Origin: Flavobacterium sp. CF108
GTDB lineage: Bacteria; Bacteroidota; Bacteroidia; Flavobacteriales; Flavobacteriaceae
Length of the DNA: 64,000 bases
Direction of reading: 5' to 3'
Assembly (NCBI RefSeq): GCF_900129795.1
Contig: NZ_FQWW01000001.1
Coordinates: 1,142,195 to 1,206,194, forward strand
Below are positions 7,197-17,072 of the stretch, one piece after another (position 1 is the stretch's first letter; each line of letters opens with the position of its first letter). Both the position numbers and the translations under genes were made by a program. The notes beneath the pieces were generated by a model. That model ran no database searches. It was not told where the DNA came from and worked only from the letters and a program-made list of their open reading frames with translations.

Positions 7197-9335
7197 TTAT
7201 AAATTCTTAATTACAAATTCAGATCTTCTGTTTAATTCATGTTCTTCTTCAGAGCACGCATCATCGGTTTTACATTTTACAATTGGCACCGATTCTCCGT
7301 AACCTTTAGCGGTAACTCTTTTTGCATCAATCCCGGATTGTATGATAAACTCTCTGGTTGAATTAGCTCTTTTTTGAGATAAATTTTCATTGAATTTTGC
7401 ATTTCCACGAGAATCTGTATGCGAACCAATTTCGATTACCATTCCCGGATATTTATTCATCAGCGCCACAACTCTGCCTAAAACAACTTTTGATTCTTTA
7501 CGAATGTACCACATATTGTAATCAAAATAAATTGGGTCAGTTTTAATAATTAATCTGCCTTTATCTCTTACAACATCTTTTTCCTTCTCTAAAATTTCTT
7601 TTACTTTTTCATTCTTTTTAACTTCAGCTGCCACAATTTCAGCTTCTTTCGCTTTCTTCTCTTTCTGCTTTAATTCTAGAGCGGCAAGAACTTCTTTTTT
7701 CTTGTTTTCTTCTTCTATAATAATTTCCTGCTGTCTTTTCTTTTCAACATTTTCTTTTTCTTCGAGTTTGATTTTTTCCAAAGATTTTAATGCTAAAGAA
7801 GCGTCATTTTCTTTATCTCTGATATTATCTAAAGTTACCGTTTTAGATTCATTTGTATATTTTTCTTTAAAAGCCGAAACTTTATATGAAGCTTCACAAG
7901 GAACTCTAAAACTAAACTTTCCGTCTGCAGAAGTTGTTGCTGTATTGAGGGTTTTATTATTTGAATCCTGCAGTATTACGGTTGCATTTTCTAAAACCAA
8001 TTTAGTATCGATATCTGTAATAATACCTGCAATCAATTGATGACAATCTTCAACAATTAAATCTTTAGTTTCTTTAAATTGATAAATATCGTCGCCACCC
8101 TTTCCTCCTTCTCTATTTGAGGCAAAATATCCTTCTTTAGTTTCAGAATCGATATTGAATGCAAAATCATCTAAATTTGAGTTTAACGGAAGTCCGATAT
8201 TTATTGGTTTTGAATATTCATTTCCGTTTATTTCTGAAACAAAAACATCCAAAGATCCATAACCTAAATGCCCATCAGAAGAAAAATAAAGTTTATTATC
8301 TGCGGAAACAAAAGGAAATTGTTCTCTTTTATTGGTATTAATTTCGGGGCCTAAATTCTTTGGGGTATCAAATGCGCCTTTGTTTATGTTTACCGAATAA
8401 ATATCAAAAGAACCTATCGAACCCGGCATATCTGAAGCAAAATACAATACTTTTTCATCAGCACTAAGTGCTGGATGTTCTACAGAATAATTTGGACTGT
8501 TAAACGGAAGCGATGTGATGTTTATCCATTTTCCGCCAACTAATTCAGCCTTGAAAATTTGAAGATTTGAAATTTTCTTGTCGTCTTTCTTTTTCTTTCC
8601 GTTTTTAGAATTATTTCTGGTAAAATAAATTGTTTTGCTATCTTTTGTAAAAATGGCATTTGATTCGTGCATTCCGGTTTTTAATTCTTTGGCAAAATAA
8701 TGCGTAATAGAATCAGCTGCATTAATATTTTTTAGCGGAACTGTAACCAAATTTAAATAGGTTTCACCATCCCATTTAAATTTTTTATCAAATATTCCCG
8801 GCTTTAATTTAACGCCTGCAAATACTAAATTGTCTTTGTATTTTACAGCTCCAAACTCCGAATTTGGTGTATTTATTGGCAGATTTTTTATTTCAAATCT
8901 TTTTCCAATTGCTGAAACATTTTCTAGAGTTTTAATGTCTTTTTCGAAATTAACAACGTCTTCCGGATTTGATGATTTTGCATAATATTCTTTTAAAACA
9001 GTATTTGCATCGTTATAAGCATTTGTTGCTTTTAGAGTTTGTGCATATCTAAAATAATATTCTTTGTCTAAATTGTCATTATAATTTTGAACCAAAAGAC
9101 GATAATAGCGTTGTGCTTTTATTAAATCATTTGTATAATAATAGGAATCTGCAAGGTTTTTTATTACTTCTTGCGATGGTTTTTCTTCGGCTAATTTTTC
9201 ATATAAAATAATAGCTTCGCTGTAATAAGTTCTATCAAAAAATTTCTTTGCTCTAATCAATTCCTGATCTTGGGCATTTATAAACTGTATTGAAAATACG
9301 AATATAATAACGAGTAGTTTTTTCATATTTTTCAT
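7197..9335 (-). CDS. OmpA-family protein with TPR, PD40-type repeats and carboxypeptidase-regulatory-like domain
   Basis: 712 residues. Order seen: signal peptide (MKKLLVIIFVFSIQFINA), N-terminal TPR-like helices, a PD40-type beta-propeller region ('HPALSADEKVLYFASDMPGS', 'EQFPFVSADNKLYFSSDG'), a carboxypeptidase-regulatory-like domain ('TDIDTKLVLENATVIL'), a long Lys/Glu-rich coiled coil, and a C-terminal OmpA domain ('EIGSHTDSRGNAKFNENLSQ', 'RVTAKGYGE') that binds peptidoglycan. Such proteins are encoded beside PorP/SprF and T9SS adhesin genes and probably anchor that module to the cell wall. The frame extends upstream only through a TTG; the ATG at 9335 lies one base after the porP-like stop and is chosen (an ATG at 9326 is also possible). 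Confidence 0.9.
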   Translation of the reverse strand: MKNMKKLLVIIFVFSIQFINAQDQELIRAKKFFDRTYYSEAIILYEKLAEEKPSQEVIKNLADSYYYTNDLIKAQRYYRLLVQNYNDNLDKEYYFRYAQTLKATNAYNDANTVLKEYYAKSSNPEDVVNFEKDIKTLENVSAIGKRFEIKNLPINTPNSEFGAVKYKDNLVFAGVKLKPGIFDKKFKWDGETYLNLVTVPLKNINAADSITHYFAKELKTGMHESNAIFTKDSKTIYFTRNNSKNGKKKKDDKKISNLQIFKAELVGGKWINITSLPFNSPNYSVEHPALSADEKVLYFASDMPGSIGSFDIYSVNINKGAFDTPKNLGPEINTNKREQFPFVSADNKLYFSSDGHLGYGSLDVFVSEINGNEYSKPINIGLPLNSNLDDFAFNIDSETKEGYFASNREGGKGGDDIYQFKETKDLIVEDCHQLIAGIITDIDTKLVLENATVILQDSNNKTLNTATTSADGKFSFRVPCEASYKVSAFKEKYTNESKTVTLDNIRDKENDASLALKSLEKIKLEEKENVEKKRQQEIIIEEENKKKEVLAALELKQKEKKAKEAEIVAAEVKKNEKVKEILEKEKDVVRDKGRLIIKTDPIYFDYNMWYIRKESKVVLGRVVALMNKYPGMVIEIGSHTDSRGNAKFNENLSQKRANSTREFIIQSGIDAKRVTAKGYGESVPIVKCKTDDACSEEEHELNRRSEFVIKNL

Positions 9336-9336
9336 T

Positions 9337-10266
9337 TTAGAAGAATCTTGGTGATTTATCAAATCCTTTGCCTAATAAATCTAAATCAAAAAGCAGCATA
9401 ATTTCATGCGTTCCCGAATTAAACTGACCTAAATTTGTAAGTGTATAATCGTACGCATAACCAACTCTCAAGGTAGGTGTTACATTAAAATTAAACAAAG
9501 CACTTACCGAATCGTCAATTCTATAAGCTGCACCAAGTTCAAACTTTTCATTGTACAAAACATTGGCTGTTAGATCTATTGAGATTGGCGCTCCTTTTAC
9601 GAATTTTGTCATAAATGCAGGTTTCACTTTCCACATATCATTTACCTGGAAAACATATCCTGCGGTTAGAAAAGTGTGAATATTTTCAGCTCCAAAAGCA
9701 TTTACTCCCGATTTTTCTTCAATATATTTTGTCTTCAATAAGTTAGGCACAGAAAGTCCAACATATAAATTGTCTCTAAAATAATAAGCTCCAACTCCAA
9801 TATTTGGTTTAGTAGCATTTATGTTTTCGGCGAAAGCCATATCTGTAGCAGGATCATTAAACTTAAATCCATTAAAATTAGTCTGCATTGATGATAATCC
9901 AGCTTTTAGACCAAGAGAAAGTTTATTTTTTCCTCCTAATTTTAGAACGTATGCAAAATCAGCATAAATATTGTTTTCTTTTTTAGCACCATCACCAATA
10001 TCATCTGATATAAAGGAAAACCCGGCTTCAACTTTATCAGAAATCGCCGTGTGACCAAAAAAGGTAAAAGTTTTTGGCGCGCCCACTGCACCAACCCACT
10101 GTGTTCTGTACAATCCACCAAAATTCATCATAGCCGGAACTCCGGTCGCATATGCAGGATTCACCACGCTCATATTGTACATATAATGTGTGTATTCAGG
10201 ATCTTGCTGCGCGGAAACTGATGTTATATAGAAGAAGAAAGTTATATAGAGTATTATTTTTTTCAT
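9337..10266 (-). CDS. PorP/SprF-family type IX secretion outer-membrane protein
   Basis: 309 residues with a signal peptide and the family's N-terminal signature directly after cleavage: 'QQDPEYTHYMYNMSVVNPAYA'. The rest is a beta-barrel of the PorP/SprF family. In Flavobacterium johnsoniae SprF is required for surface delivery of the adhesin SprB, a type B CTD cargo encoded next to it. Here the neighbouring upstream gene is also a type B CTD protein, so this is most likely its dedicated partner. The three genes are 1 and 19 bases apart and form an operon. Confidence 0.9.
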   Translation of the reverse strand: MKKIILYITFFFYITSVSAQQDPEYTHYMYNMSVVNPAYATGVPAMMNFGGLYRTQWVGAVGAPKTFTFFGHTAISDKVEAGFSFISDDIGDGAKKENNIYADFAYVLKLGGKNKLSLGLKAGLSSMQTNFNGFKFNDPATDMAFAENINATKPNIGVGAYYFRDNLYVGLSVPNLLKTKYIEEKSGVNAFGAENIHTFLTAGYVFQVNDMWKVKPAFMTKFVKGAPISIDLTANVLYNEKFELGAAYRIDDSVSALFNFNVTPTLRVGYAYDYTLTNLGQFNSGTHEIMLLFDLDLLGKGFDKSPRFF

Positions 10267-10285
10267 TTGAAATTTATATTAAAAA

Positions 10286-12913
10286 TTATCGATTTAGATA
10301 AAGACGTCCTTGTTGAGGGGGTCTGTTGTCTTTATTAAAATAGAGAATGTAAAAATATACTCCGTTTGGTGCTATTCCTCCTCCAATTCCACTTTGCTCA
10401 TAATTTATTCCGTCCCATGCCGGCTTATTTTTAAAGCCTTTATACATTCCGTTTCCATATCTATTAAAAATTTCCAGCGAATAATTTGGATATAAAAAAT
10501 CGATGTCCGGGATAGTAAAAGTGTCGTTAATTCCATCTCCGTTTGGAGAAAATCCGTCGGGAACAAAAAATGTATATTCTGGAGAATCACAAACTATTAA
10601 TGAAACCGTAACTGAAATATTTTCTTGTGAAACGCAATTTAGTGTCGACGAAAAATCAAATCCATAATAAGTCGCCTTATCTACTAAAGGAGTTGTAGAC
10701 GAAAGCAAGTTTCCACTATTTGGTGCATCATACCAAACAACTGTTGAAGGTGATCCTGTATTATTTGACAAATCAAGAATTGTTGGATTGTCTAAACCGC
10801 AAAAGTTTTGCCCGTCCTGATTTAGAGTTGGTGCTGGTATATCATTTATTGTTACAGTAATTTGAGCCGCAGGAGATACGCAGCCAGCCGCTGAAGTTTC
10901 CTTAACAAAATAATCTTCCGATTTTAAAACATACGTATTTGGAAGAGGTGTAACTTCGGTCGCAGAAATATACCATTTATATTGAACTCCCTGAGGCTGC
11001 AAATTTGCAATTGTAGATTGATCTTTTTTACAAAATTCCTGATTATTTACTAATGGTGCTGCTGGAGTTGGATTTAGCATAAAAGCACCTGATATTCCTG
11101 TTACATCACTTTCACAAGTGGTTATATTGTTCTTTATTTTAATAATAGAAATTGTTGTTGAACCAGAATTTACCAGCAAATTTGATGGAATAACAAAACT
11201 AGAACTTCCATTTACTGGATTTAGAACGACAGTTTCTACATTAGAAATATTACTTCCAGAAAGTTTATAAGACAAGGTAACATCAGTCAAAGTCTGAAGG
11301 CCCAAAACATTGACAGTTACTTCTTCACCAAAACATACATTTTGAATTTGCAATCTTAAAAGTGAACCATTTGGCAGAGGATTAATAAGAATCTCGCCTG
11401 ATAAATTGGCTGCATTAACACATTGCGAAACTACATGTGTAATGGCTGTAATAGTTACAGTAGTAGTACCACTTCTTGAGTTAAATATTTCTGGTACAAC
11501 AAAAGTTGCATTTCCTCCCAATACAGTAATTCTAGTTACTTGAGAAGATACATTTGTTGCTCCTGATAATTTATACACGATATCATAATCTCCATCTGCC
11601 AGCTTTACAGCGTTTGAAATCTGGATTACAGCATCTTGATCTTGGCATGTTACAGCAGGAGTAATTACTGCTCCAGATAAATCTGGAATAGGATAAATAA
11701 TTAAGTCATCTGATAAATTATTTATAATATTTTGACATGCTTGAGCACTATTGGCAGGATAAATTTTTAAAATATTTACTGTAAAAATTCCAACTTTGTT
11801 AAAATATATAGAATTAATTGGAAAGGTAAGAACTCCATTTACAAAATTTCCACTAACTTTTTCTGATCCCGAATGACCTGAAACAATAAATTCTACAAAA
11901 TAAGTACCGTTAGGAATATTTGCAGGTCCTTTTGTTATCGTTACATTATAAGTTGCTGTTGAAATTTCTGTTTCGCATATATCGGAATTAACTTCAACAA
12001 TTGCTCCTGTAAAATCAAGTTTATCTTCAAGGCGGATAATCAATGTGGTTTGATCATCTGCACATATAGGATTTGTTGACGGGACTACATAATTGAAACC
12101 ATAAGTTCCAGCACCGTATGTATTATAAATCCTTTGAATATTAACATTATGATCTCCTTTAAAAGTTAACTCACCAGTATTACCTTCTCTCCAGTAGCCT
12201 CCTGCATCATGACCTGAAATTAAACTATATAAATCAAAGTCTGTGTATCCAGATAGACCATCACTTGCACATAAAATTAAAGGTGTTGCTTGTCCTGAAT
12301 CAGGTGCCCTAAAAACAGTTACTATAGCCGTTGATGACATAGCAGGACAGGTTCCTATTGCGGGCATTGTATATGTAAAATAAAAAGTTCCTTCTAGATC
12401 TTCAACATTCACGGAAGATCCAACAACATTTTCATTTGTAGTGTCATTGTGCCATTGTCCATTAAATTGGGGACTTACATCGACTCCGTTAAACGCTTGA
12501 AAAAGATTAAAATTAACTACAGAACTACAAACAGAAACATTCGGTGAAGTAACCCCAGAATAACCGCCTATAGTAACTGTAATTGTTGCCGAATTATCAA
12601 TACACCCAGCATTTCCGGTAACCGTATAAGTATAACGATATATACCACTTGCTCTAATTACCTGAGCATTCAAAATTCCTGTATTTACATTTAATCCTCC
12701 AGAAGAATTATCATCCTCCCAAACTCCGCCTGCGACAGGAGATCCGCCTAGAAGTGAGAATAAATTTATTGTTTTGCTGCTGGGATTAGGAATATCACAA
12801 ACAGTAAAAGCTGCATCATCACCTGCACATTGAGCATTAACTATTTGGGGCAAAAATGATAAAAAAACAAAAAATAAAATTATACGTAAGAAATCATTGT
12901 ATTTTTTGGCCAT
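10286..12913 (-). CDS. T9SS type B sorting-domain (gliding motility-associated CTD) surface protein
   Basis: 875 residues. After a signal peptide come repeated Ig/PKD-like beta domains each holding cysteines and phrases such as 'AGCIDNSATITVTIGG' and 'GCVSPAAQITVTINDIP', typical of repetitive cell-surface adhesins. The last about 85 residues are the gliding-motility-associated C-terminal domain: 'FFVPDGFSPNGDGINDTF', 'YSLEIFNRYGNGMYKG', 'APNGVYFYILYF'. This type B domain directs export by the type IX secretion system and, as known for SprB, works with an SprF-like partner. First gene of the operon with PorP/SprF and OmpA proteins. The ligand is unknown. Confidence 0.93.
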   Translation of the reverse strand: MAKKYNDFLRIILFFVFLSFLPQIVNAQCAGDDAAFTVCDIPNPSSKTINLFSLLGGSPVAGGVWEDDNSSGGLNVNTGILNAQVIRASGIYRYTYTVTGNAGCIDNSATITVTIGGYSGVTSPNVSVCSSVVNFNLFQAFNGVDVSPQFNGQWHNDTTNENVVGSSVNVEDLEGTFYFTYTMPAIGTCPAMSSTAIVTVFRAPDSGQATPLILCASDGLSGYTDFDLYSLISGHDAGGYWREGNTGELTFKGDHNVNIQRIYNTYGAGTYGFNYVVPSTNPICADDQTTLIIRLEDKLDFTGAIVEVNSDICETEISTATYNVTITKGPANIPNGTYFVEFIVSGHSGSEKVSGNFVNGVLTFPINSIYFNKVGIFTVNILKIYPANSAQACQNIINNLSDDLIIYPIPDLSGAVITPAVTCQDQDAVIQISNAVKLADGDYDIVYKLSGATNVSSQVTRITVLGGNATFVVPEIFNSRSGTTTVTITAITHVVSQCVNAANLSGEILINPLPNGSLLRLQIQNVCFGEEVTVNVLGLQTLTDVTLSYKLSGSNISNVETVVLNPVNGSSSFVIPSNLLVNSGSTTISIIKIKNNITTCESDVTGISGAFMLNPTPAAPLVNNQEFCKKDQSTIANLQPQGVQYKWYISATEVTPLPNTYVLKSEDYFVKETSAAGCVSPAAQITVTINDIPAPTLNQDGQNFCGLDNPTILDLSNNTGSPSTVVWYDAPNSGNLLSSTTPLVDKATYYGFDFSSTLNCVSQENISVTVSLIVCDSPEYTFFVPDGFSPNGDGINDTFTIPDIDFLYPNYSLEIFNRYGNGMYKGFKNKPAWDGINYEQSGIGGGIAPNGVYFYILYFNKDNRPPQQGRLYLNR

Positions 12914-13072
12914 AAACTGCTATTTTTTGATAAACTTAATAAATTATTAATGTTTGTTAAACAAAAAAGTAGTTTTAACACTTATTTTTTCACAAAATTC
13001 AAACAATTTTAAAAATCATTATTGAAACAAAACTTTTTAATCTAAAAAAATTAAAGAATCATAATCGATATT

Positions 13073-14398
13073 TTACAACTCATCTTCAAGCCTAAATCTA
13101 AACTTCAAAATCAAGCTATTACGCTCTACTTCAAGATTAATCCATTTATCTTCTTCTGATTTCAAAAGCTGATTAATTTGCTGTAAAGAATATTTATAAG
13201 GCCGCTCACCATTTATAGATGTAATAAGATCACCCTTTTGCAACCCACATTTTTCTGCAGCAGATTGTTTTCTAATATTGACAATCTCATAAACAGGCTT
13301 TAAAGAAAATTTATATCTAAAATTTCCACCGTTATTTTGGTTTGGCTCTCCTTCGTTTAATGACACAGCAACCTTTACAGTTTCTAAATGAACCGTTTCC
13401 TGAACCCACTGCAGTCCATTATGCTGGATTGTAATTCCACTTTTATTATAAGTAAAAGGGTCTTTAAACTTGTGGTTTTTTTTTAGGTACAGTTTTTTAT
13501 CTGCATAATCTAAAACTACTGTAAACCGCTTTAAGATTTCTCCACCTACAGAACCAATTCGGTCCGGAACCATCTTTACATTTCTGATAGATGTCGAATC
13601 TGGAAAAGCTACAATCGGTTTCTTAAATTCAAATTCATCAATTATAAATTTTTGAATTCTGGCACGATGCCCTTCAATATCACCACTAAAACCTTTTCCA
13701 AGAAAATCAGGAAAATTTCTCTTTGGAAGTTTTATTTTATTATTTTCAAAGATCCAAAAAGCGTCACTATTACCAATATCAATTAATAGTTTTGCAGGAA
13801 TTTCTTCATTGTCTACAACTGCAGTCGTGTAAATATAAGGCTTAGATTTTTCAATTGTAATAGGAATTGCTTTAAATTTTTTATCTAATTTTTTTCTAAT
13901 AGATTCATTATTTGAATACACAATAACTTTCCGCTTTTCATAATTCACTTCTACAATATTGTTTTTAAAGAATTTATGTCCAATAATTCCATTTACCGGA
14001 ATACCAATATGAGACGAAAGATTAAAACTTTGATCTAAAATTACAAACAACATGTGGTTATCAGATCTTAATCCGTGTGTTTCAAATGTGTTTTTTGTCG
14101 ATTTAAGTCCTTCAATTTCACTTTCAGAACCTAATCCTCTAAGTCTGATTTTTTCGACGTTATTAAATTTAACCTCCTGCATTTCATCCATACTAAATAA
14201 AATAGTTTCTTCGACGCCGGAATCTAACAAGAAATTCAGCTCGATTCCGTTTACTTTAATCGGAATAAAAATGAGATTATTTATCAATTTAAAAGGGATT
14301 ACAGCCTTTTGTTTGTTATTTTGGATAATAAAACTATCCTGAGATTTTACATAAAAAGGTAACAATAACCCAAAAAACAACACAATATATTTTTTCAT
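13073..14398 (-). CDS. Retropepsin-like aspartic protease with PDZ domain
   Basis: 441 residues with an N-terminal signal peptide (MKKYIVLFFGLLLPFYVKSQ). Two retropepsin-like halves follow: the first holds 'LNFLLDSGVEETILF' (D-S-G catalytic triplet), the second 'AKLLIDIGNSDAFWIF' (D-I-G, so the second active-site loop is degenerate). A PDZ domain occupies the last 90 residues ('AAEKCGLQKGDLITSINGE'). This aspartyl-protease/PDZ architecture is common in Bacteroidota; substrates are not established. The longest frame starts at TTG, so the next in-frame codon, ATG at 14398, is chosen. It stands alone and diverges from the aminotransferase gene. Confidence 0.85.
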   Translation of the reverse strand: MKKYIVLFFGLLLPFYVKSQDSFIIQNNKQKAVIPFKLINNLIFIPIKVNGIELNFLLDSGVEETILFSMDEMQEVKFNNVEKIRLRGLGSESEIEGLKSTKNTFETHGLRSDNHMLFVILDQSFNLSSHIGIPVNGIIGHKFFKNNIVEVNYEKRKVIVYSNNESIRKKLDKKFKAIPITIEKSKPYIYTTAVVDNEEIPAKLLIDIGNSDAFWIFENNKIKLPKRNFPDFLGKGFSGDIEGHRARIQKFIIDEFEFKKPIVAFPDSTSIRNVKMVPDRIGSVGGEILKRFTVVLDYADKKLYLKKNHKFKDPFTYNKSGITIQHNGLQWVQETVHLETVKVAVSLNEGEPNQNNGGNFRYKFSLKPVYEIVNIRKQSAAEKCGLQKGDLITSINGERPYKYSLQQINQLLKSEEDKWINLEVERNSLILKFRFRLEDEL

Positions 14399-14520
14399 TG
14401 ACAATATTTTATTATAAAATTAGTAAATATATTTATTATTGTTAGATTTTTATAAGTCTATACATTGTTTACGTTAAATTCGAAAAAAAAATGCAAATTT
14501 GCACTTCAATAAAAAATCTC

Positions 14521-15717
14521 ATGCCAACAATTTCAAGCAAAGGCAGAAACATGCCCGAATCACCGATACGTAAGCTTGCTCCTTATGCAGATTTAGCAAA
14601 GCAAAAAGGACACAAAGTGTATCACTTAAACATTGGTCAACCGGATATCAAGACACCCGAAGTGGCCATCGAGGCGGTAAAAAATATTGATTTAAGTATT
14701 ATAGAATACAGTCCGTCAGCCGGATATGAAAGCTACAGAAAAAAATTAGCAAAATTTTACCAGCGCCAAAATGTAAACGTTAACTCAGAAGACATCATTG
14801 TTACAACTGGTGGTTCTGAAGCCCTTTTGTTTGCACTGGCCACAATTACAGACCCTGGAGATGAAATCATTATTCCAGAGCCATTTTATGCTAATTATCA
14901 CGCATTCGCATCTTCTACAAGTGCAACCGTAATTCCTCTTGTTTCGACTATCGAAACGGCATTTGCTTTGCCAAATATCGAAGAAGTCGAAAAGTTGATT
15001 ACACCAAAAACAAAAGCAATTTTAATCTGTAATCCGGGTAATCCAACTGGATATTTATATTCAGAAGCTGAAATTAAACAATTAGCTGGTTTAATTAAAA
15101 AATATGATTTGTATTTAATTGCTGACGAAGTTTATCGTGAGTTTTTGTACGATGGCGATGATGTGCATTATTCTGTAATGAATCTAGAAGATGTACAGCA
15201 AAACGTAATCATGGTCGATTCGGTTTCAAAACGCTACAGTATGTGCGGTGCAAGAATTGGATGTTTGATTACTAAAAATAAAGAAGTACTGGCAACAGTA
15301 ATGAAATTTGCTCAGGCGCGATTGAGTCCGCCAACTATTGAGCAGATTGCATGCGAAGCTGCAATTGATACTCCGCAAAGTTATTTTGATGAAGTAATTG
15401 GTGAGTATAAAGAACGTCGAGACACTTTAATTTCAGAATTAAATAAAATTGAAGGTGTAGTTGTAACCAAACCAAAAGGTGCTTTTTACTGTATTGCTGA
15501 GTTACCTATTGCAGATTCTGATGATTTCGCTCAATGGCTTTTAGAAAGTTACGACTTAAATGGCGAAACAGTTATGATTGCTCCTGCAAAAGGATTTTAT
15601 TCGACTCCTGGAATGGGATTGAATCAGGTTCGTATTGCGTATGTTTTGAATAAAAAAGACTTAGTAATTGCTGTAAATATCTTAAAAGAAGCACTTTTAG
15701 TATACAATAGCAAATAA
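14521..15717 (+). CDS. PLP-dependent class I/II aminotransferase
   Basis: 398 residues of fold-type I. 'GGSEALLFALATI' forms the cofactor phosphate cup, 'NPGNPTGYLYS' and 'LIADEVYREF' bind the ring, and 'SVSKRYSMCGARIG' contains the Schiff-base lysine (K237). The family (AspC/AlaA-like) transfers amino groups between amino acids and 2-oxoglutarate; aspartate is the commonest substrate but the sequence does not fix it. The start at 14521 gives 'MPTISSKGRNMPESPIRKL', the N-terminus usual for Bacteroidota members as I recall them; an ATG at 14491 would add ten atypical residues. A terminator follows. Confidence 0.9.
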   Translation: MPTISSKGRNMPESPIRKLAPYADLAKQKGHKVYHLNIGQPDIKTPEVAIEAVKNIDLSIIEYSPSAGYESYRKKLAKFYQRQNVNVNSEDIIVTTGGSEALLFALATITDPGDEIIIPEPFYANYHAFASSTSATVIPLVSTIETAFALPNIEEVEKLITPKTKAILICNPGNPTGYLYSEAEIKQLAGLIKKYDLYLIADEVYREFLYDGDDVHYSVMNLEDVQQNVIMVDSVSKRYSMCGARIGCLITKNKEVLATVMKFAQARLSPPTIEQIACEAAIDTPQSYFDEVIGEYKERRDTLISELNKIEGVVVTKPKGAFYCIAELPIADSDDFAQWLLESYDLNGETVMIAPAKGFYSTPGMGLNQVRIAYVLNKKDLVIAVNILKEALLVYNSK

Positions 15718-15740
15718 AAAACAAACGAAACTTAAACTTT

Positions 15741-15780
15741 CAAAAGACAATAGCCATTTGTGTTATTGTCTTTTGTATTT
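15741..15780 (+). terminator. Terminator after the aminotransferase gene
   Basis: Perfect 12-bp stem (15741-15752 with 15764-15775), 11-base loop, then TATTTT. Confidence 0.8.
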
Positions 15781-15920
15781 TAAAGAAGTCACAATTAGAC
15801 CAATTTTAAATTATATCCAAAAAGGATCAATTAAATAGTAAAAACCATAGAAAAGGTTTCCTATTTATTAATTATCTTTACCCCCTTAAAAAGATATACC
15901 CATTATAATAGTAGTTTTTA

Positions 15921-16592
15921 ATGATAAATAACGAAGATTTTTTAGACGAAATAGGTGACAGTCATTTCAGCAGTAATGCAAAAAACCCTCTAAGAGTGGA
16001 CGCATTTGACATAACTGATGAGGAAAAAATAGAAAAAATTAAAAAAGATGTTGAAAACATTCTGCAAACTCTTGGAATGGATTTGACAGATGACAGCATA
16101 AAAGGTACTCCAAACCGAGTAGCCAAAATGTTTGTAAAGGAGATTTTTGGTGGTTTAAACCCTGCAAAACAGCCAAAAGCTTCAACTTTTGAAAACAATT
16201 ACAAATACGGTGAGATGTTAGTAGAAAAAAACATTACTGTTTATTCTACCTGCGAACACCATTTACTGCCAATTATAGGACGTGCTCACGTTGCTTATAT
16301 TTCAAGCGGAAGAGTTATTGGTTTATCAAAAATGAACCGTATTGTTGAATATTATGCCAAAAGACCTCAGGTTCAGGAGCGTTTGACAATGCAGATTGTT
16401 CAGGAACTTCAAAAAGCTTTAGGAACAGAAGATGTTGCCTGCGTTATCGACGCAAAACACCTTTGTGTTAACTCAAGAGGAATTAAAGATATTGAAAGCA
16501 GTACAGTAACTTCTGAATTCGGTGGAAAATTCAAGGATCCTCAAACAAAAAGAGAGTTTCTTGACTATATTAAATTGGAAACCCATTTTTAG
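15921..16592 (+). CDS. folE: GTP cyclohydrolase I
   Basis: 223 residues. It converts GTP to 7,8-dihydroneopterin triphosphate, the first step of folate synthesis, as a decamer. The zinc site is visible: C111 in 'STCEHHLLP' with H114, and C182 in 'DAKHLC'; the conserved 'GRVIGLSKMNRIVEYYAKRPQ' also fits. The N-terminal 50 residues are variable, as in other bacteria. A possible -7 box (TATCTTTA, 15883-15890) lies 30 bases upstream with no good -33. Directly after the stop begins an octamer repeat that becomes the leader of the next gene. Confidence 0.96.
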   Translation: MINNEDFLDEIGDSHFSSNAKNPLRVDAFDITDEEKIEKIKKDVENILQTLGMDLTDDSIKGTPNRVAKMFVKEIFGGLNPAKQPKASTFENNYKYGEMLVEKNITVYSTCEHHLLPIIGRAHVAYISSGRVIGLSKMNRIVEYYAKRPQVQERLTMQIVQELQKALGTEDVACVIDAKHLCVNSRGIKDIESSTVTSEFGGKFKDPQTKREFLDYIKLETHF

Positions 16593-16678
16593 TTTAATCG
16601 TTAATTTGTTTAATCGCTTCATCACTAAGTCTTAATTTTCGATTAAACGATTAAACAAATCAACAATTAAACAGAAAA
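16593..16678. repeat. Inverted octamer array in the four-helix-bundle gene leader
   Basis: The left arm carries GTTTAATC-type units directly after the folE stop; the right arm carries CGATTAAA, CAAATCAA and CAATTAAA units, the last ending 9 bases before the ATG at 16681. Its 26 bases at 16647-16672 recur without a mismatch at 17081-17106. Confidence 0.85.
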
Positions 16679-16680
16679 GA

Positions 16681-17046
16681 ATGTACATTTTTTCTTTTGA
16701 AAAACTAGAAGTCTGGCAGAATGCAAGAATGTTCATTTTGGATATTTATAAATTAACTAGTAAATTTCCATCAAATGAATTATTCGGAATAACGTCTCAA
16801 ATAAAAAGAAGCTCGTCATCAATTGCTACTAATATTGCAGAAGGAACTTCGAGAAACACAAATAAAGATAAAGCTCATTTTTTAACGATCTCCTATTCAT
16901 CAGCGATGGAAACTTTGAATCATTTAATTATTTCAAAAGATTTAAATTATGTATCTGAAATAGAATATGTAGAATCTCGTGAAAAAATTGAAAAAATCTG
17001 TAATCAGATAAATAGTTTAAAAAAATATTATCTTTCCAAAGAATAA
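16681..17046 (+). CDS. Four-helix-bundle protein (23S rRNA intervening-sequence/Avd-like family)
   Basis: 121 residues. 'FEKLEVWQNARMFILDIYKL', 'FGITSQIKRSSSSIATNIAE' and 'FLTISYSSAMETLNHLIISK' are the hallmarks of the family first seen in insertions within 23S rRNA and also represented by the Avd subunit of diversity-generating retroelements. The basic surface suggests nucleic-acid contact. The gene is bracketed by a 26-bp perfect direct repeat (16647-16672 and 17081-17106), part of the octamer arrays, and separates folE from cysS. It looks like an inserted cassette that carried or duplicated its leader. No reverse transcriptase or rRNA gene lies nearby. Confidence 0.85.
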   Translation: MYIFSFEKLEVWQNARMFILDIYKLTSKFPSNELFGITSQIKRSSSSIATNIAEGTSRNTNKDKAHFLTISYSSAMETLNHLIISKDLNYVSEIEYVESREKIEKICNQINSLKKYYLSKE

Positions 17047-17072
17047 AACGCAGCTAATTAAAAAACAATAAA

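Noticed and set aside
16681..17046. Diversity-generating retroelement (Avd gene)
   Set aside because: The protein family fits, but there is no reverse transcriptase, template repeat or variable repeat in the window.
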